A stretch of DNA of 64,000 bases from Agapetus fuscipes (GCA_951799405.1 OX637353.1:8060001-8124000), one strand, 5' to 3'; shown: positions 34,225-47,065, counted from the first letter of the stretch. Translations and numbers: made by a program. The notes: generated from the letters alone by a model not told the origin.

Positions 34225-35547
34225 CTTAGCGACCACCAATACGGTTTTCGCCGTAACCGCTCCAGTGGTGACCTTCTCACTTATGTCACACACGTCTGGG
34301 GTCGACGCCTCGATCTTATGGGCGAAACACAAGCTGTTGCTCTTGACATTTCCAAAGCTTTTGATAGAGTTTGGCACTCCAGCCTCCTTAACAAATTGTC
34401 ATCATTTGGACTTCCCCTTCTCCTCATAGAATGGATTTCCAGCTTTCTAAAAGACAGATCTATCCAAACAGTCATCGATGGTAGTAAATCAGCCCTGCTA
34501 CCAATCAATTCCGGTGTCCCCCAAGGATCCGTCTTGTCTCCGACACTTTTTCTTATGCACATCAATGATTTACTATCCTGTGCTCCTATCCACTGCTATG
34601 CCGATGACAGTACAATACATGACGGTTTCTCTTTTACAAAGCCCCCAAATAGTTCAGCGATATCTATTGCTCGTGAATCATTAGCTTCAAAGATCAATAC
34701 AGATCTCAGGGCTGTCAGCCGTTGGGGCACTGACAACCTTGTAGAGTTCAACGTCAAAAAGACTCAAGCATGTCTGATATCCTTAAAGAGGATTCCAAAC
34801 AACTATCTCCCAACTTTCGACAATGTCTCCCTTTCTAACCATGAACACTTAAATCTTCTTGGTGTTTCTCTGTCATCAGAGTTAAAATACCATGATGCTA
34901 TTGAGTCTCGCACAACTTCCGCTTTCCGGCGACTCGGCATATTATACAGAGCCCGTAGGTTTTTTACTTCAGCCCAGTTATTGACTCTGTATAAATCCCA
35001 AATCCGCCCCATTATCGAGTATGGCAGCCATCTCTGGTGTGGTATGTCCAAGAAGTTGAGTGACCAACTTGATTCTGTGCAAAGGAGGGCAGTGAGGTTG
35101 ATCAATGATCCTTCTCTGACATCCGATCTGCAGCCGCTCCAGCACAGAAGAAAAGTTGGAATGCTCAGTCTTTTTTATCGATATTACCACGGAGCTTGTT
35201 CTAATGAGCTCCATTCATTAATCCCTCCCCCTCGCATTTCAGAAAGGGAAACTCGTAGTACGACTCTCATTCATCCCTTTGCAGTCGATCTCAAAACTAT
35301 GAGAACTTGGCGTTTTCATGACTCATTCCTTTGCCAAACTGCCCGTTTATGGAATGGTCTACCAGTATCTGTGTTCCCTTCCCAATTTAATCCGGTTTTA
35401 TTCAAAACCAACATCAATCACCACTTCCTTGCAGCGCCTCACGACAGAACCAAGAACTCAAGCAACACCTCTGCGGCACCCTTCCAGGGTGACATAGACC
35501 CCCAAGACTCACAAGAATTGGGGAGCCTCCCGCACAGGATTCCTTAA
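34225..35547 (+). pseudogene. LINE reverse transcriptase, 5'-truncated but with complete RT core
   Basis: In frame from just after a stop at 34222-34224: LSDHQYGFRRNRSSGDLL, the start of RT motif 2 in Jockey/CR1-superfamily LINEs. It continues with ALDISKAFDRVWH (motif A, catalytic Asp), SGVPQGSVLSPTLF (motif B), and YADD (motif C, catalytic pair). The thumb and C-terminal regions follow (SQIRPIIEYGSHLW, TARLWNGLPVSVFP), to TAA at 35545-35547 and an A-run at 35547-35563. No stop or frameshift over 440 codons. Missing are the endonuclease, fingers and any ORF1, so it cannot move by itself. The start ATG at 34318 is not biological. The intact frame points to a recent insertion. Its last ~90 nt are found again at the tail of SINE-T (48259-48560). 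Confidence 0.9.
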
Positions 35548-35563
35548 AAAAAAAAAAAAAAAT

Positions 35564-36035
35564 ATTTATTATTTTAGTGTGCATCTACTATGCAGCCATG
35601 AAAACGTTTAAAATAAAAATCTACATTACTTCCGCACAAGGAAATTGCAAGTTTATAGGTATTCCAAATCAATTGTTGTGAGATTACTTTACCATTCAGA
35701 ACCGATTTAAGGTTATTCAGAAAATAACTACCTTGGAAGATAAAAACAATTAAGACCGCCTACTGCAAATAACAAAGATAATTGTAGAAAAAACAAGGAG
35801 TGTGGGAGTTTGATGCGGAAGTATTGACAAATTTTATCAGAAAAAAGAAAAAAAATATGATCGGTAAGATTCGCTTAGAAAAATGACCAAATTTTAGTTA
35901 AGAATTAAGCAAGAAACTTCACAAAGTACAATTCATATTTGGAAGAAAACCTGTCAAAAATGCTGCAGTACCGAGACTCTTCGCAACGTGATTGGCTAGC
36001 GGCGAGATCCGATAAATCCCGAACGGATAGAATCG
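35564..36035. other. No gene seen
   Basis: Nothing recognisable before the candidate promoter. Confidence 0.5.
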
Positions 36036-36075
36036 GGTATAAATATTGTTCTAAAATACGAAGCGCACGCAGTTC
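36036..36075 (+). promoter_or_regulatory. Candidate TATA/initiator core promoter
   Basis: GGGTATAAATA at ~36034-36044 is followed about 30 bp later by GCAGTTCC (36069-36076), close to the arthropod initiator TCAGT. A donor-like AAAAG|GTGAAG lies at ~36093, and no long ORF follows, so a non-coding first exon would be needed. The region 35980-36090 is more GC-rich than its surroundings. Confidence 0.3.
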
Positions 36076-36745
36076 CAAAGGAGCTCTCAAAAGGTGAAGA
36101 CTGAAAAACTTTTAAATAAGCATTATGAAATAATCATAAGAAAAGTGTATCATCAAATTATAACATTCTGACCGTTTCTTTGTATCACTAATTAAGTAAC
36201 ATTGATACGTTGTTGGTAATTAGTGACGTTTAATGCTTTCCTAAAATAAACCAATGCGTGGCATCATCATAATTAGCTTAAACAAATAAGCAAGAGTCAC
36301 GTGGTGTGCGGGGAAATGTATCAAACCTTACACGTGATTGCCGATGGCTCAATATACAATCGCTATAGATTAGTTCTCGGCGCTGTCGGCACACGCAAAC
36401 CATTAATTATATCAGAACACAAATGATGTAGGTAAGACTAACTTACACACTGACATGTGTGTGAGTAAATTATTTTGCTATAGTCGTAGCCACGGCTTGG
36501 AACAATGGCGGACCAACAGAATACAATTAACAGAGTTATGAGCTCGACAGCCTCTAGGTGGGCCTTGGCTGAATCCAGAAAACAATGTCCATAAGAAAAA
36601 TAAGTAATTTCACATATTTTAACGTGGAAATGGATGTTTAGGACAAACATTCTCAACCTATACGCATCATCGTCGGTTTTTTGTTACTACGCAATTAAAT
36701 GTAGGCTCTTTCTCTATTTATTAAGCCCACAATAAAACAATACGT
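36076..36745. other. No gene seen
   Basis: A minus ORF (36438-36656) has no recognisable content. Confidence 0.45.
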
Positions 36746-36890
36746 ATTCTGCCCGGTTTGTCTATGGATCACCGGGTCAAAAGTCTAGTGTCGTATGGGG
36801 ATGTATGAAAGCTTTCACACAGTCTGTCCGGTAATCCATAGACGAACCGGATAGAATGTGTTAAGTGTGAAAAGCGTCTTACAAAAGACA
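36746..36890 (+). mobile_element. MITE-I copy with strong hairpin
   Basis: The arms GTTTGTCTATGGATCACCGG (within 36746-36777) and its near complement (36826-36857) pair over ~32 bp with few mismatches. The loop holds GCTTTCACAC. Related to 31850-31970 and a weak copy at 45158-45245. Confidence 0.6.
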
Positions 36891-37304
36891 TGTTTTGGCA
36901 ATATATCACGACATCTTACTTCTTTGAAGACAAATAACAACCCCATGTAAGGGTTTTTAAAACAATTTCGTTCAACCATTTAAGCTGTGTGGATCGAATC
37001 ACCTCCTTTGCGATTTGCAGTATAAAATAATAACCACCAGGCTGACATCTTATCTTTTTTAAATAATAATGGAGCGATGTTTTCTATGAACTTCATTTTA
37101 CTTTGTATCCGTCATAGCAACTCGTAAAGAAATCATTTTAAAGCGAGTAATGTCACATATTTTATCAGTTATCTGGAACACTCTATTTATTTCCTGTAAA
37201 GTGAGTAATTTTATGGTTTACTTGTCATATGGGAAATACTAATTTCAATATTTGCACTGAAAATACACAACATTTAAATTTCCTGTTGTGAAAACCGTCG
37301 GATC
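36891..37304. other. No gene seen
   Basis: Nothing recognisable. Confidence 0.5.
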
Positions 37305-37535
37305 TATAATCTAAGTTGCTATGATATATTTAATGCTCATATTTAATGCATACCCACAAGTAGGTTCGCGCTTACACATGCTGCATATACACATAAAAAA
37401 TAAGCAAAACCTCAAATGAACATTAACTTTGCAACGCCTGCCGCCTTTTCCTGAAACTGGGATGACATTGGCAAAGTGAATCATTTTTACACTATGGGTG
37501 GACAGCCTCATACCAACCAATAAGTCAAGGAATTC
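37305..37535 (-). repeat. Rep-A copy, tail degraded
   Basis: Minus strand from CCTTGACTTATTGGTTGG. The frame keeps several cysteines but is shifted. Confidence 0.7.
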
Positions 37536-38238
37536 ATTCACATCACATTTACATCATTTGTGAATATTCCAAACCATTACTTTCGATTTGATTTATGCCT
37601 TTTACATTTCTTCTAAGTGATTAACGAATCATTCTTTCGTCCTCACTTTTTCTTTTAAATATGGGAACTATTTCACTACATTATTTCGTAGATTTACCAT
37701 CAAATTATTTTCTATCCTCAAACATTGTTTATTAATACTAATATACTTACATTAATCTGTCATAACAATTCAAAGAAAACTAAAAAATATATATTTATGT
37801 GTCATTATTTACTGTCCATGCTATACTAGTGTCAATATCAATATCCCACAATTTCTTTTAAATCACTTGTGTTTACAATTCGTCCTATCGAAATAATGTC
37901 GAACATTGTCAAATGATATTTCAAATGACGTCAGCGAATCGCTTCAAGGATTTTTTCGATAAGCAATAATCCGTCTGCTAAACCTTGGTTCAAGTAAATA
38001 AATGAAAATAACGACAGCTGTGTTCTACTTATCGCTTGGCATAGCATAAAACAAGTACAATGTTAACTAATTAAGGATGAAAACTAGCCTCAAGTAATAA
38101 TAATGATAATAGGTTAAACTATAGCTTAGTATAATCCACTTAATTTTCATCACAGCGTGAAATGTAAGCTGATTTTTGGATAAATGGTTTCAATTTGTTT
38201 TTTTTTTTAATAAAATATGATGATCTGAATAAGTGAAC
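37536..38238. other. No gene seen
   Basis: Contains a CRE octamer (37926-37933) and, at ~38220-38237, a TCTGAATAAGTGAAC piece of a MITE-B end. Confidence 0.45.
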
Positions 38239-38545
38239 GGTCCGGTCGAAAGCTCAGTTGGTAGAGTGCTTGCATTCCATGCCGTGAGGTCGGGTTCGAA
38301 TCCCACCGAGGGTGTCAGAAATAATTTCCCGTTTCGGTTTTTATTTCAAACACAAAATAAAATACCGGCAAGGTTTACTCAGCCTTCACAAAAAAATGAG
38401 TAACAGCCCCCTCGGGAGCTGGGAAACCCCCAGTTCAAATGAAGTGGCAGGCGTAAGGCTCCCTTACCTGTAAAAATAAAAAGTTTCCACTCGCCACATG
38501 CGAAACCCTTCGGGAGTAGCGCGGCAAGAAGTTACACTATATGTG
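38239..38545 (+). mobile_element. SINE-S1, tRNA-derived, best copy
   Basis: The tRNA-like head GGTCCGGTCGAAAGCTCAGT continues TGGTAGAGTG (A box), with the B box GGTTCGAATCCC at ~38293-38304. The head resembles a tRNA-Ala/Lys-type gene but lacks proper acceptor-stem pairing. The body has AAATAAAATACCGGCAAGG and then GC-rich sequence with CCTTCGGGAGTAGCG. Confidence 0.75.
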
Positions 38546-39049
38546 TAACTTAGTTGCGAACACTGCTTTTTTTCCTACGATATCGTAAAGGTAAAAGGGT
38601 GTGTCGATACTGCATAGTACTTGACATGAAAAACATTTCCTAGAAAAAACGTAATAGGGTGTAATGTGATAATTAATGGAAAAACAAGGGTGTTCTTTGT
38701 TATACATACTGACTACGTTGCAAAGGGAGTGCCAACAGGAAAAAGGGTGGATTATTGCCCTTGTTAACTGATTACTATTATACAACAACAAAAATAAGCT
38801 TTGGAATCAAATTTCCTTAAGAGTGATTTTGTGCGGCATAAAAGAGGCAAGAATTACAAATTGAATGTTAGTTTCGGGTTTGGATTCTCGTATTGTAAAC
38901 AATGCAATTTTAGTAAGGGCGTACCTATAATGCGGTTTTTTAAAATGTGTAAGAAATGAGAACACAATAAAATGTATGTAGGTACGCATAAAAGTGTCTC
39001 TGACGAACGATTATACAAAAAAGCCTAATCGCAAAGAATGTGTTTTTCA
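38546..39049. other. No gene seen
   Basis: Minus ORFs at 38537-38989 have no recognisable content. Confidence 0.45.
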
Positions 39050-39240
39050 AAATGTCTCCTGTTTCTTTCTTCTTCAGTCTTTCTCAGTCCAATCTTCTCC
39101 ATGCTTTTCTATCTGCTGGTATATTCAGCCATCCCGCCCCACAGTTTCCTTGACGTCATCCAGCCATCTCAGTTGGGGTCTCCCTACTGAGCATCTTGCT
39201 TTCAATGGCCTTTTGGAAAGTCTTTTCAAGATGTATAAAA
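39050..39240 (-). pseudogene. LINE 3'-end remnant
   Basis: Minus-strand frame: CSVGRPQLRWLDDVKETVGR, an in-frame TGA, then ...DWTEKD. It matches the LINE C-terminal VGRP.LRW.DDV pattern and is decayed. The CRE octamer at 39151 lies within this coding remnant. Confidence 0.65.
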
Positions 39241-39738
39241 TATTATAGTGAAAAAAAACTTTCATGTTAAGAATATGACCAGGATACTGATTTCAGAATG
39301 GATTATATTATAGAGTAGTGAATGCATTGATTATCAGAAAAACATGTGTATACCATTACGAACCAAAAAAATTCGTGACTTACAGCCGTAAAAACCAGGT
39401 TAATGCTTTAATAATTACAACAAAGGTAGGAGCAGTTGTCTATGACTGGCATATTTTTTCGTAGAGCTCTGAAAAACATGGCATGTTTTTTGAAACTACA
39501 TACATTAAAACGTAAATAATTATGAACATTATTTTCGACACTGATGGGGTAAAGCATTTCTCGATGAAGCATAGGTTGTACCTTAACTTTTCCATCATTC
39601 CGCAAGGAGTGGCCAGAGCATCTGTATTCGTAGTTACAATTACATTAATTTTCCATCTTTTAAGACCACTCGTTATTTACTATTTTTCGCTTTGAAAATT
39701 TTACATGAACAACAAATCATGTTTTTATGTTGCATTAA
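39241..39738. other. No gene seen
   Basis: Nothing recognisable. Confidence 0.5.
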
Positions 39739-40193
39739 TGTAACGAAATACACTGGTAGATGTTTATTGGTGTACGTGTGTTTTGAGAGAATGTTCTGGC
39801 CCAGACGATTGTAATTGTAAGGTGTGTATGTAGGTAGGAAATGGACTCTTCATGAAATAAATATGTCCAGAATCGTCTATACAACTGTGGTAGTGGAAGT
39901 TTCTAGGGCAGGCTGGAATGGCCCCTAGGTTCCGCTATAAGAAGGGCGACAATGGGCTGAAGCGAGTCAGTCTTTCGAAGCACTCACACAGTGGAATATC
40001 TAGTTACTAGGGCGACCAATATGGTGTAAAATAAATGTAATCTGTGCGAAATAAATAAGTGTGTTAAAATAAATCTGTTAGAATAAGTCTGTTAAAATAA
40101 ATCTATTGTAAGAAAGTCTGTGTAAATAAACTGTATGGCTAACTTGTGTTAAACTTGTGTTTTAATTAAAAGAACCTAAGGAAAAACGTAACA
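39739..40193 (+). mobile_element. Probable solo LTR, different family
   Basis: TGTAACG ... CGTAACA ends, 455 bp. Promoter-like GCTATAAGAAGG at ~39937. Many AATAAA words at 40030-40135 could include a polyadenylation signal. Flanking ATTAA and ATGAA could be a decayed 5-bp duplication. No internal genes. Confidence 0.5.
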
Positions 40194-40529
40194 ATGAAAG
40201 GAGACGGAACACCCAAAAAAAAGCGGCAAAACGATTTGAAGTTATTTAAATTGCTGGCAAGATTGGGTTGATAAAAATTCTTTTCTCTACGAAATTACAA
40301 TAATGGCGTGTGCCAAGTGGGAAGGAGAGAGTCACACAAATGAATGTGGATTACAAACGTGGCGATAAGCCGCGCGGAATGAAAATTAGGAAAATGATTT
40401 TAATAAAGATTCTGTTCATTATTTTACATAAATATGCGTGGAGGTATTCCTTATACATTTGTAGCACACAAATTTATTTTTGCTCGTTTTTATAAAACAA
40501 GTAACAACCAAACTACATCGTAAGACTTC
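40194..40529. other. No gene seen
   Basis: Nothing recognisable. Confidence 0.5.
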
Positions 40530-40705
40530 ACTATTCCAATGACACACCTGTTCAGGAAAAAACGGCAAGAGTTGCAGAGTTTATTTTCATTTAAGGTTCG
40601 AGTGTTCTATTGTAACCACACACGCAGCAAGTTTAAGCGTGAACTTACACGAGTTAACTTAAGTTAAGTGAATTCTAAATACTAACATCAATTAAGATTA
40701 CAAAT
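40530..40705 (+). repeat. Rep-A copy, 5' end missing
   Basis: Begins within CCAATGACACACCTGTTCAGG and runs to ...CTAACATCAATTAAGATTAC. Diverged. Confidence 0.6.
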
Positions 40706-43186
40706 TACTTAAGACTCACGGTCCGTTTTGTTGTCAACAGAGCCTACGGATTTGAACCAGTGGCGTCTTGATTGAGTGTATTTTGGGTTCATCAGGCTTC
40801 ATTGGGTCCGCTCGAAAGTTGATCCTAATATTCACAATGATATTAGAGGTTCTATAATAGTTAAGAAAGTGCCGCAAAGGTGTTGGTTGAGTTAGATACT
40901 TGCCTTTGCTTACATCACTGTGATGAAGTGGCAATTGACGTTTGTTTTGCAAAAAACCGGATTAAAGTGGGAATGAAACACAGATCGTTCCATCAGCAGA
41001 CAGTTTGGAAAAGCAATGAGTCGTGAAAATGCCAAGTTCTCATGGTTTTGTCTTCTTAAATTTTATTATATTATTTCTCAAGTCAAGATTTGAAAAATTA
41101 ACTTCTTCTAATGTATGTATTAGTGATTTCATTGCTGGTTGGCATGTATGTATTAGACGTGTCTGATTGTATATAATTGACAACCCATATGGGAAATGTC
41201 ATGCTCATACTTGCATAACAAAGGCACGAGTGAGACAATAAACTGTATTGAATTTCTTGACGTGCATAATGCAAATCCATGCAACGTCACAGCAAGTGGA
41301 TCTTGCTTGAGTTGGTGTCAACCAGTGATAACCGAGCCTGCAGAGAGCCCGTAATGTATGATTCAGACAAGAACGGTGCTCAATAATCCATACCGCGAAG
41401 ATTTACAAAGTCTTCATAAAATTAGAACCAGTTCTTTCAGGAGAGAAAGTCCTGTTTTTTTCAATATAGTGATTGCGTAAGACTATCATCTTTTAAAGTG
41501 AAGACCAAAAAGGTCGTCAACTCAAGGACAAGCACTTTTTCAAGGACGCTTCGGTAAGAAGTTTTTTATCCTAGATTACATTACTAACAAATAAAACAAT
41601 GTTTTTTTCTCAGAAATCTGTGCAATACACAAAAAGGACACAAATACGTTTTCAAAGCCTGTCGATCGTTGTTTTGGGGGTTTTAATCTCCCAATGCGTA
41701 CAAATAAGCTGTAGGTTTAGGTAGAGTGCCTATATTGGTACATATCAGTTGGCATTGGGAAGCCTTGGCCGATGGCGACCTTTACTGGCAATGCCTGTCA
41801 TAATCACCAGTTGATGTCAACTCGCACTTGTATGTGGTTAGCGGGCTAGGTTGACTGTCCTACCCTGATCAATGTCAACCAATGTGAATCACCAACCAAT
41901 CAACTATACGGCCCGGGGAAATTTAAGTGATTTTTACGCTTTTATCGATGGCTGCCTCGATTGGTTTTGATGTTTGTCTTTTTGGTTGACTCACTATATG
42001 AATACATTATAATTAGCTTCATACTTTTGCATAAATTCAAAGAAACATGAAAATTATGCTTTTCAGTTCCAAATAACTAATAAAAACACCTTAAGTGTCA
42101 AATTCCATCAAATCTGTGATTTTCCACTTTATTTTACATTGAAGACCAGTTTGTAGTATGGCGCACTACTAATCAAAAATATAAGAAACATAACTAAAAG
42201 AATATCATATAATAAGGTCGACATGTGAATTGGTAATGAAAATAGTGTGTCGTCAACCGGCCAGGTTGCTAGGGGAAAGGCATACTTTTTTTTTGTTTTT
42301 GTTTACTAAGGACGCACGACTTCATTGAATAATGCAAAAATGGTTGGAATCAATCAATTCTTAGAGACAGGAGATCCAGCGTTACCCCAAAAACTCGAGA
42401 GTTCTTCTGAAAGTGCGTGGGTTATCTTGTGGGTAATCTTGCTCTTACCAAGGTTTCAATAGGAAGGGAAACGCAGAATAAGGAAAATTTCTTCAAAAAC
42501 TTGGAATTCGATCGGAAACCTCCCATATCGAAATCAGAAGCTCTATCAACTTAGGCATCTATCGGACCATTTATCCGATTTGATTGCTTGTCATACACCA
42601 AGGTAATCAATAACACATTCGATGAAAAATATCCCGAGTAGGTATTTATTTAACTGTCACGGAAGTGTAACGGTGCGGGCTTATCATCAATCCAAGGACT
42701 GTGCCCCAACTTAAAAACGCGTTGAAACAAAAATGTACCAAAACTTAAACGTGCTGTTTCATTTTCTATACGTATATTCTTTATTGAAAAGTCAAGTTTT
42801 TTTTTACTTGGGAACACAAAATAAAAATCACACCACGCGTCCAGTGTGCCCGCTAGTAATGAAGGGCAGTGTCAATATGAGCACATCAATAAAACATGGC
42901 GCGACTCCGATGTGTAATTTATGATTTACTTCGCACATCGGTGATGGTGAGTTATTGACATTTTTACTGCGGCCAATCAAATATTTAGCGCTAAATAGGC
43001 GGGAGATGGCGACAGAGGGAGGTCAACATTGTCTGCGATTTAAAACAAAATCAAAAGCTTCAAATCGATTTACCCACTTGGAAAAATCATAGCTTTGAAT
43101 AAGCGTCCACGTGCTGTGGGTCCTTCCGATAGATAAGAGGTGGGTTTTAAACCAATAATATATTTTCTACCGGGATAGTTAGTCAG
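40706..43186. other. 2.5 kb without a recognisable gene
   Basis: A B-box-like GGTTCAAATCC lies on the minus strand at ~40748-40758, without a clear A box. 41720-41930 has several TTGGTTGACAT-like words. Small ORFs (40734-40952, 41098-41280, 42733-42924) show no domain. Confidence 0.45.
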
Positions 43187-43320
43187 TTAGGTTGATATAC
43201 GGTCCCACTTAAAGTTGTCAAAATGGTTCTCTGGTTTTGCCAATGCTATCCCTATTTTCGGGATAAATGACAAGACTCTTGTGTGTATTCATTTGTATGT
43301 ACAGCAGCTGTTCGTACAGG
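43187..43320 (+). repeat. Rep-A copy, 5' half, diverged
   Basis: GGTTGATATACGGTCCCAC to CTCTTGTGTGTATTCATTTG. Lies 69 bp before a full copy. Confidence 0.5.
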
Positions 43321-43388
43321 GAGTTTTCCTCATATTTATCCTTCTTCAGGGATAATTAGCGATCATTATGGAAATTGCCATTTTAAGA

Positions 43389-43640
43389 CTTGACTGATAG
43401 GTTGGTATGCGGCTGACCACCCATACTGTAAAAAATGGTTCACTTTGCCAATATCACCCCTGCTTCAGGGAAGATCGGCAAGAGTTGCAGGGCTTATGTT
43501 CATTTGAGATTGGGTTTTTTATATTGTAGGTCCACATGCGGCATGTGTAAGCGCGAAATTATGCATGTCTGCTTATGGGAATGCATTTAATATGAATCTC
43601 AAATGATACATATCTTTGCAGCTTAGATTTAGATTTAGAG
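43389..43640 (+). repeat. Rep-A copy, full length, well preserved
   Basis: Starts ACTTGACTGATAGGTTGG, ends TTAGATTTAGATTTAGAG. One extra T in the GGGTTTTTT run closes the cysteine frame. Confidence 0.82.
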
Positions 43641-44492
43641 AAGACTGCCGCACAAAAGAGGAATCTTGTGTTTCTAACAAACCACTACCTCAAGTTATTT
43701 AACAAGGGAGTTCTATTTCGAATCCATTATTGTATATATAAATTCATATATTCCTCCTAGTTATATTACAGATTACAAACCCCAAAGGATGCAGGATAAT
43801 TGAAAGACCCAGGGCAACCGACCCCTTGTCATGCCAAAGATGGTAATAACCTCTTCTGATGATGACGCAAGAAAACCAGGAGAACGCTTCTCGAGACATG
43901 AACCTTTTGTCTTCTCGATGTATTACTTGGACTGTATTGACATTTTTCGCAATATTTTTTTTTAAGATATTCCTATCAAAAACATTCACTCAATTCATGA
44001 CGCACTTAGAAATAAATTATTATTGAATCATAACGCATTTCTCTTACATCACTTACGTAATACCTTCTTGTAAAATGTGAAAGAAATTATTTTAATGTTA
44101 GTGTAGCTGTCAAATTCACACAGTCATCATTTCGAATTGATATAACTAACGGAAAAACAAATTAAAAGATGGCATGACTACGAATTATACGGTTACATGA
44201 AGATAATAAAAAAAATCACGGCAATTCATACAACCGCGTTTCTTTTTAACATGGAAATAGATAGGAGTAAGATGTGCCGAAATAAAGAGATATCTAGTAA
44301 TGTGGACTATGCAGAAGAAGACAAATACCAAAAACTGATTAGTATCAATAAATAATTTTATGAAGAAGAAGTTAAAATAGTTTAACGACTTATTCCAGCA
44401 CAAAAATGTATCTCTAAATTCGGAGTATAAGATATAAAATAGTGGACACAGCGGGGATCGAACCAGCATTGATTTATTAAAAACAAACGGCA
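43641..44492. other. No gene; B-box-like site
   Basis: GGTTCGATCCCCGC on the minus strand at ~44451-44464. Together with GTTAAGGCTCAACAGTGAG (minus, ~44712-44730) it could be a tRNA-like SINE head split by the MITE-D insertion. Confidence 0.35.
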
Positions 44493-44698
44493 GGGGTGGA
44501 AGTCTCGATCACCCTTGATAGATATTACCGTATCTAATTGAAGATAGTACGAAATAAAAGCATGGCGGCGTATCAACAGCTGATTCATTTTATAAAGAAA
44601 AAACAACGATCAGCTGTTCTGGCACCGCTATATTTAATTCCATCCGATCTTCTATAGATACGGTAAGATCTACCGACAGCCGTCGAGACATCCACCCC
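44493..44698. mobile_element. MITE-D, complete copy
   Basis: Ends GGGGTGGAAGTCTCGA and, inverted, GGGGTGGATGTCTCGA. Inner pairs TATCAACAGCTGAT and AGCTGTTCTGGCACCGC. 206 bp. Confidence 0.72.
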
Positions 44699-44794
44699 AA
44701 GACTGGCGTGTCTCACTGTTGAGCCTTAACACCGTCATTTTTTATAAGTTGAATGGATTTTTCCCAAGATCATAACTGCACACACACTTTGCAG

Positions 44795-44917
44795 ATGCTA
44801 ATTAACATGGCAGTCACATGGTTACAGAATGTGGCCATGTTTGCTGACGCTCATGGAAAGATGAAGCCACTTATCGCCTCGCGAGACCAACTCGCGTCCA
44901 TCAGCAATTTACACCAG
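44795..44917 (+). CDS. Candidate internal host exon
   Basis: 123 bp, 41 codons, between CACTTTGCAG (acceptor) and CAG|GTACAT (donor). The frame reads MLINMAVTWLQNVAMFADAH, then GKMKPLIASRDQLASISNLHQ. It is phase 0 at both ends and clearly more GC-rich than the flanks. The protein looks helical and soluble. I do not recognise the family. Its 3' phase matches the 5' phase of the candidate exon at 62150, so the two could be consecutive exons of one plus-strand gene with a ~17-kb intron. The alternative is a chance ORF between cryptic splice sites. Confidence 0.4.
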
Positions 44918-45849
44918 GTACATGCGAATCCATCTCGTTTACCCAAAATAATTAGTTGACAAAATAACATCACCACACTGCTGAGATGCATTATAATTAA
45001 TCAGAAAATGAATATTCAACAGTTATTTTTATTGGAAATCTGCATAACAAGATCCTATTATAAGCCCAAATCAAATAGTATGAGTGTCGGTAACAAATTC
45101 ATTGTAAACAACGAAAACAGTTGTAACTTCTTCATAGAAAAAAATATATATTAAAAGCACTTTTCACACGATTTGGTCCGATGCCGGATCGGAGTTCGCG
45201 TGGTGTTTGAAAATGTGTGTTAGCTTTGTAACGATCCGATGTAGTTTTTCACAGATCGCTTGACCGGGTGGGTAGACGCTACCGGAGAGCCTTCCTCTAT
45301 GATCTTTCTACATACATTTGCGTTTAGCACGCTGTATCCATTTCGCATATCGATTTGGCTTATATCACACATTCCAGACATTGGAAACAATAGTGGTTTT
45401 TCAAACAAGAATGCACCTTGAAATATCAATGTTAAATAAATCAATAATGTTATTAATGGTTTTTATATGATTGCGTTTGCACACAAAAGAGGTGGATCCC
45501 GATAGTGGCCTGGCCGCTGAATGCACATGTGAGCGTGTCATGACATTTAGCATAAAATGCACTGCAACTAACATGCCAACTTAATGAACTCTGTCGATTT
45601 ATACGAGTATTCTAAAAAGTATGATCAGTTATTTTAATTAAGTGTTTTTATTTCAGGTGAGTCTTACGACGCTAACCGAAGTAATAACAAAAACTAACGG
45701 ATAACCCGAAATCAATTCAAATCCGTAACCGTATGTGAAATCCGTTTGGGTATACTTTCTGTATCCAGATCAAAATTTTCATATCCACAACATATATAGT
45801 GTATATATTAAAATTACGTATAAAATGTGTAATTATTGGGTGTCGAAAC
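44918..45849. other. No gene; weak MITE-I copy
   Basis: 45158-45245 contains CTTTTCACACGATTTGGTCC and resembles MITE-I. Otherwise nothing. Confidence 0.4.
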
Positions 45850-46242
45850 ACAAAATGAAGAAAGCAAGAAAACAAAAACGCATGATTATAAAGTATTCTG
45901 TGGATTTGACAGCAATGTGGTTGACAGGTTGACAGATGTGGTGAACTCCGAATTGTATGAGCTGTACCAGGACGCTGATGTGGTCCGCTCAATAAAGGTC
46001 AACAAACTGCATTGGCTGGGGCACATTCAGCGAATGGACCATCGGAGCCTGGAGAAGACGATTGTGATGAGGGACCCGGAGGGACGCCGGACAGTGGGAA
46101 AACCACGTTCAAGATGGATGGAGTGGTGGCGGATTGCCGTGCAGTGGGAATGTGGGACTGGAGGAGGAAGACGTTGGATAGACAGCGCTGGCAGCGGTTG
46201 CTGAGGGAGGCCAAGACCCACCCCGGGTTGTCGTGCCAATGA
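45850..46242 (+). pseudogene. LINE 3'-end remnant, one frameshift
   Basis: VVRSIKVNKLHWLGHIQRMD, then EGRRTVGKPRSRWM in one frame, continuing as LDRQRWQRLLREAKTHPGL and a stop in the next frame. A single shift falls near 46115. This is the classic C-terminus of RTE-type insect LINEs. The tail TGATAATGATGATG follows at 46240-46253. Confidence 0.8.
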
Positions 46243-46255
46243 TAATGATGATGTG

Positions 46256-47065
46256 GTTGACAGGTGAGACTGGAGCCATATCTCAATATAGTATTATAGC
46301 TCAATGCTTTTATCGAATTGCCTAAGAATGGAGAGATTTGAAAGAAATAGCAGAAAACTGCATCTAGGAATTGATAACACGTCGCTCTAGTGCTTGTTTG
46401 TCTTATCTACCATTTGATTGAAAGATGACTTTTTGATAAAATTGTCCTTGGACTCAATCTGAGCTAAGAAAAAAACGTAAAACACGATAATGTGAGAGTT
46501 TTTTTTTTTTTTTTTAATTAAATCACTTTTCAGTTTTCATAACACACATTGGTGCAGTACGCATACATAAGTTGCGCATGTGAAATTAACTTCGATTAAC
46601 ACAAGCCAAACAGCAATTAAGGAAGAATATGCGTTTTGATTCCAAAAGAACCTAACGAACATAACAGCATTCATTGACTAGAAATGTGATATAAATGAGG
46701 TGCATATGAACGAACAAGATGTTTATTTAGAAAAATGAGTATGCAATTGAAAAAGTTATCACTGCAATTCATGAAGGTACACGGATCAACAGTGGGTCAA
46801 GGATGTGTTGGACCTACATAATGTCTACAACATACCTACATGCAGTAATCATTACAAACATCAGCATGACAATACGTGAGATGATTCGGCTGACACGCGA
46901 GGAAACCAAGAGCGCTGATAAACGTAAACGGGTAGGAATTCAGCAAATGCAAATATAGAAGATTAATACATTATTTAATTTTATAATTTTTGGATGAATT
47001 CAAACAAAACACTGTTTATTTTCACTATAAAATTTATTTAAAAAGATTAAACTCTTTAAACAAAT
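46256..47065. other. No gene seen
   Basis: Poly-T at 46499-46516. From ~47010, AAACACTGTTTATTTTCACT is the inverse of the sequence downstream of the 33211 motif. Confidence 0.5.

Noticed and set aside
38239..38310. True tRNA gene
   Set aside because: A and B boxes are good, but the acceptor stem does not pair and the sequence continues into a SINE body shared with 18097-18227.
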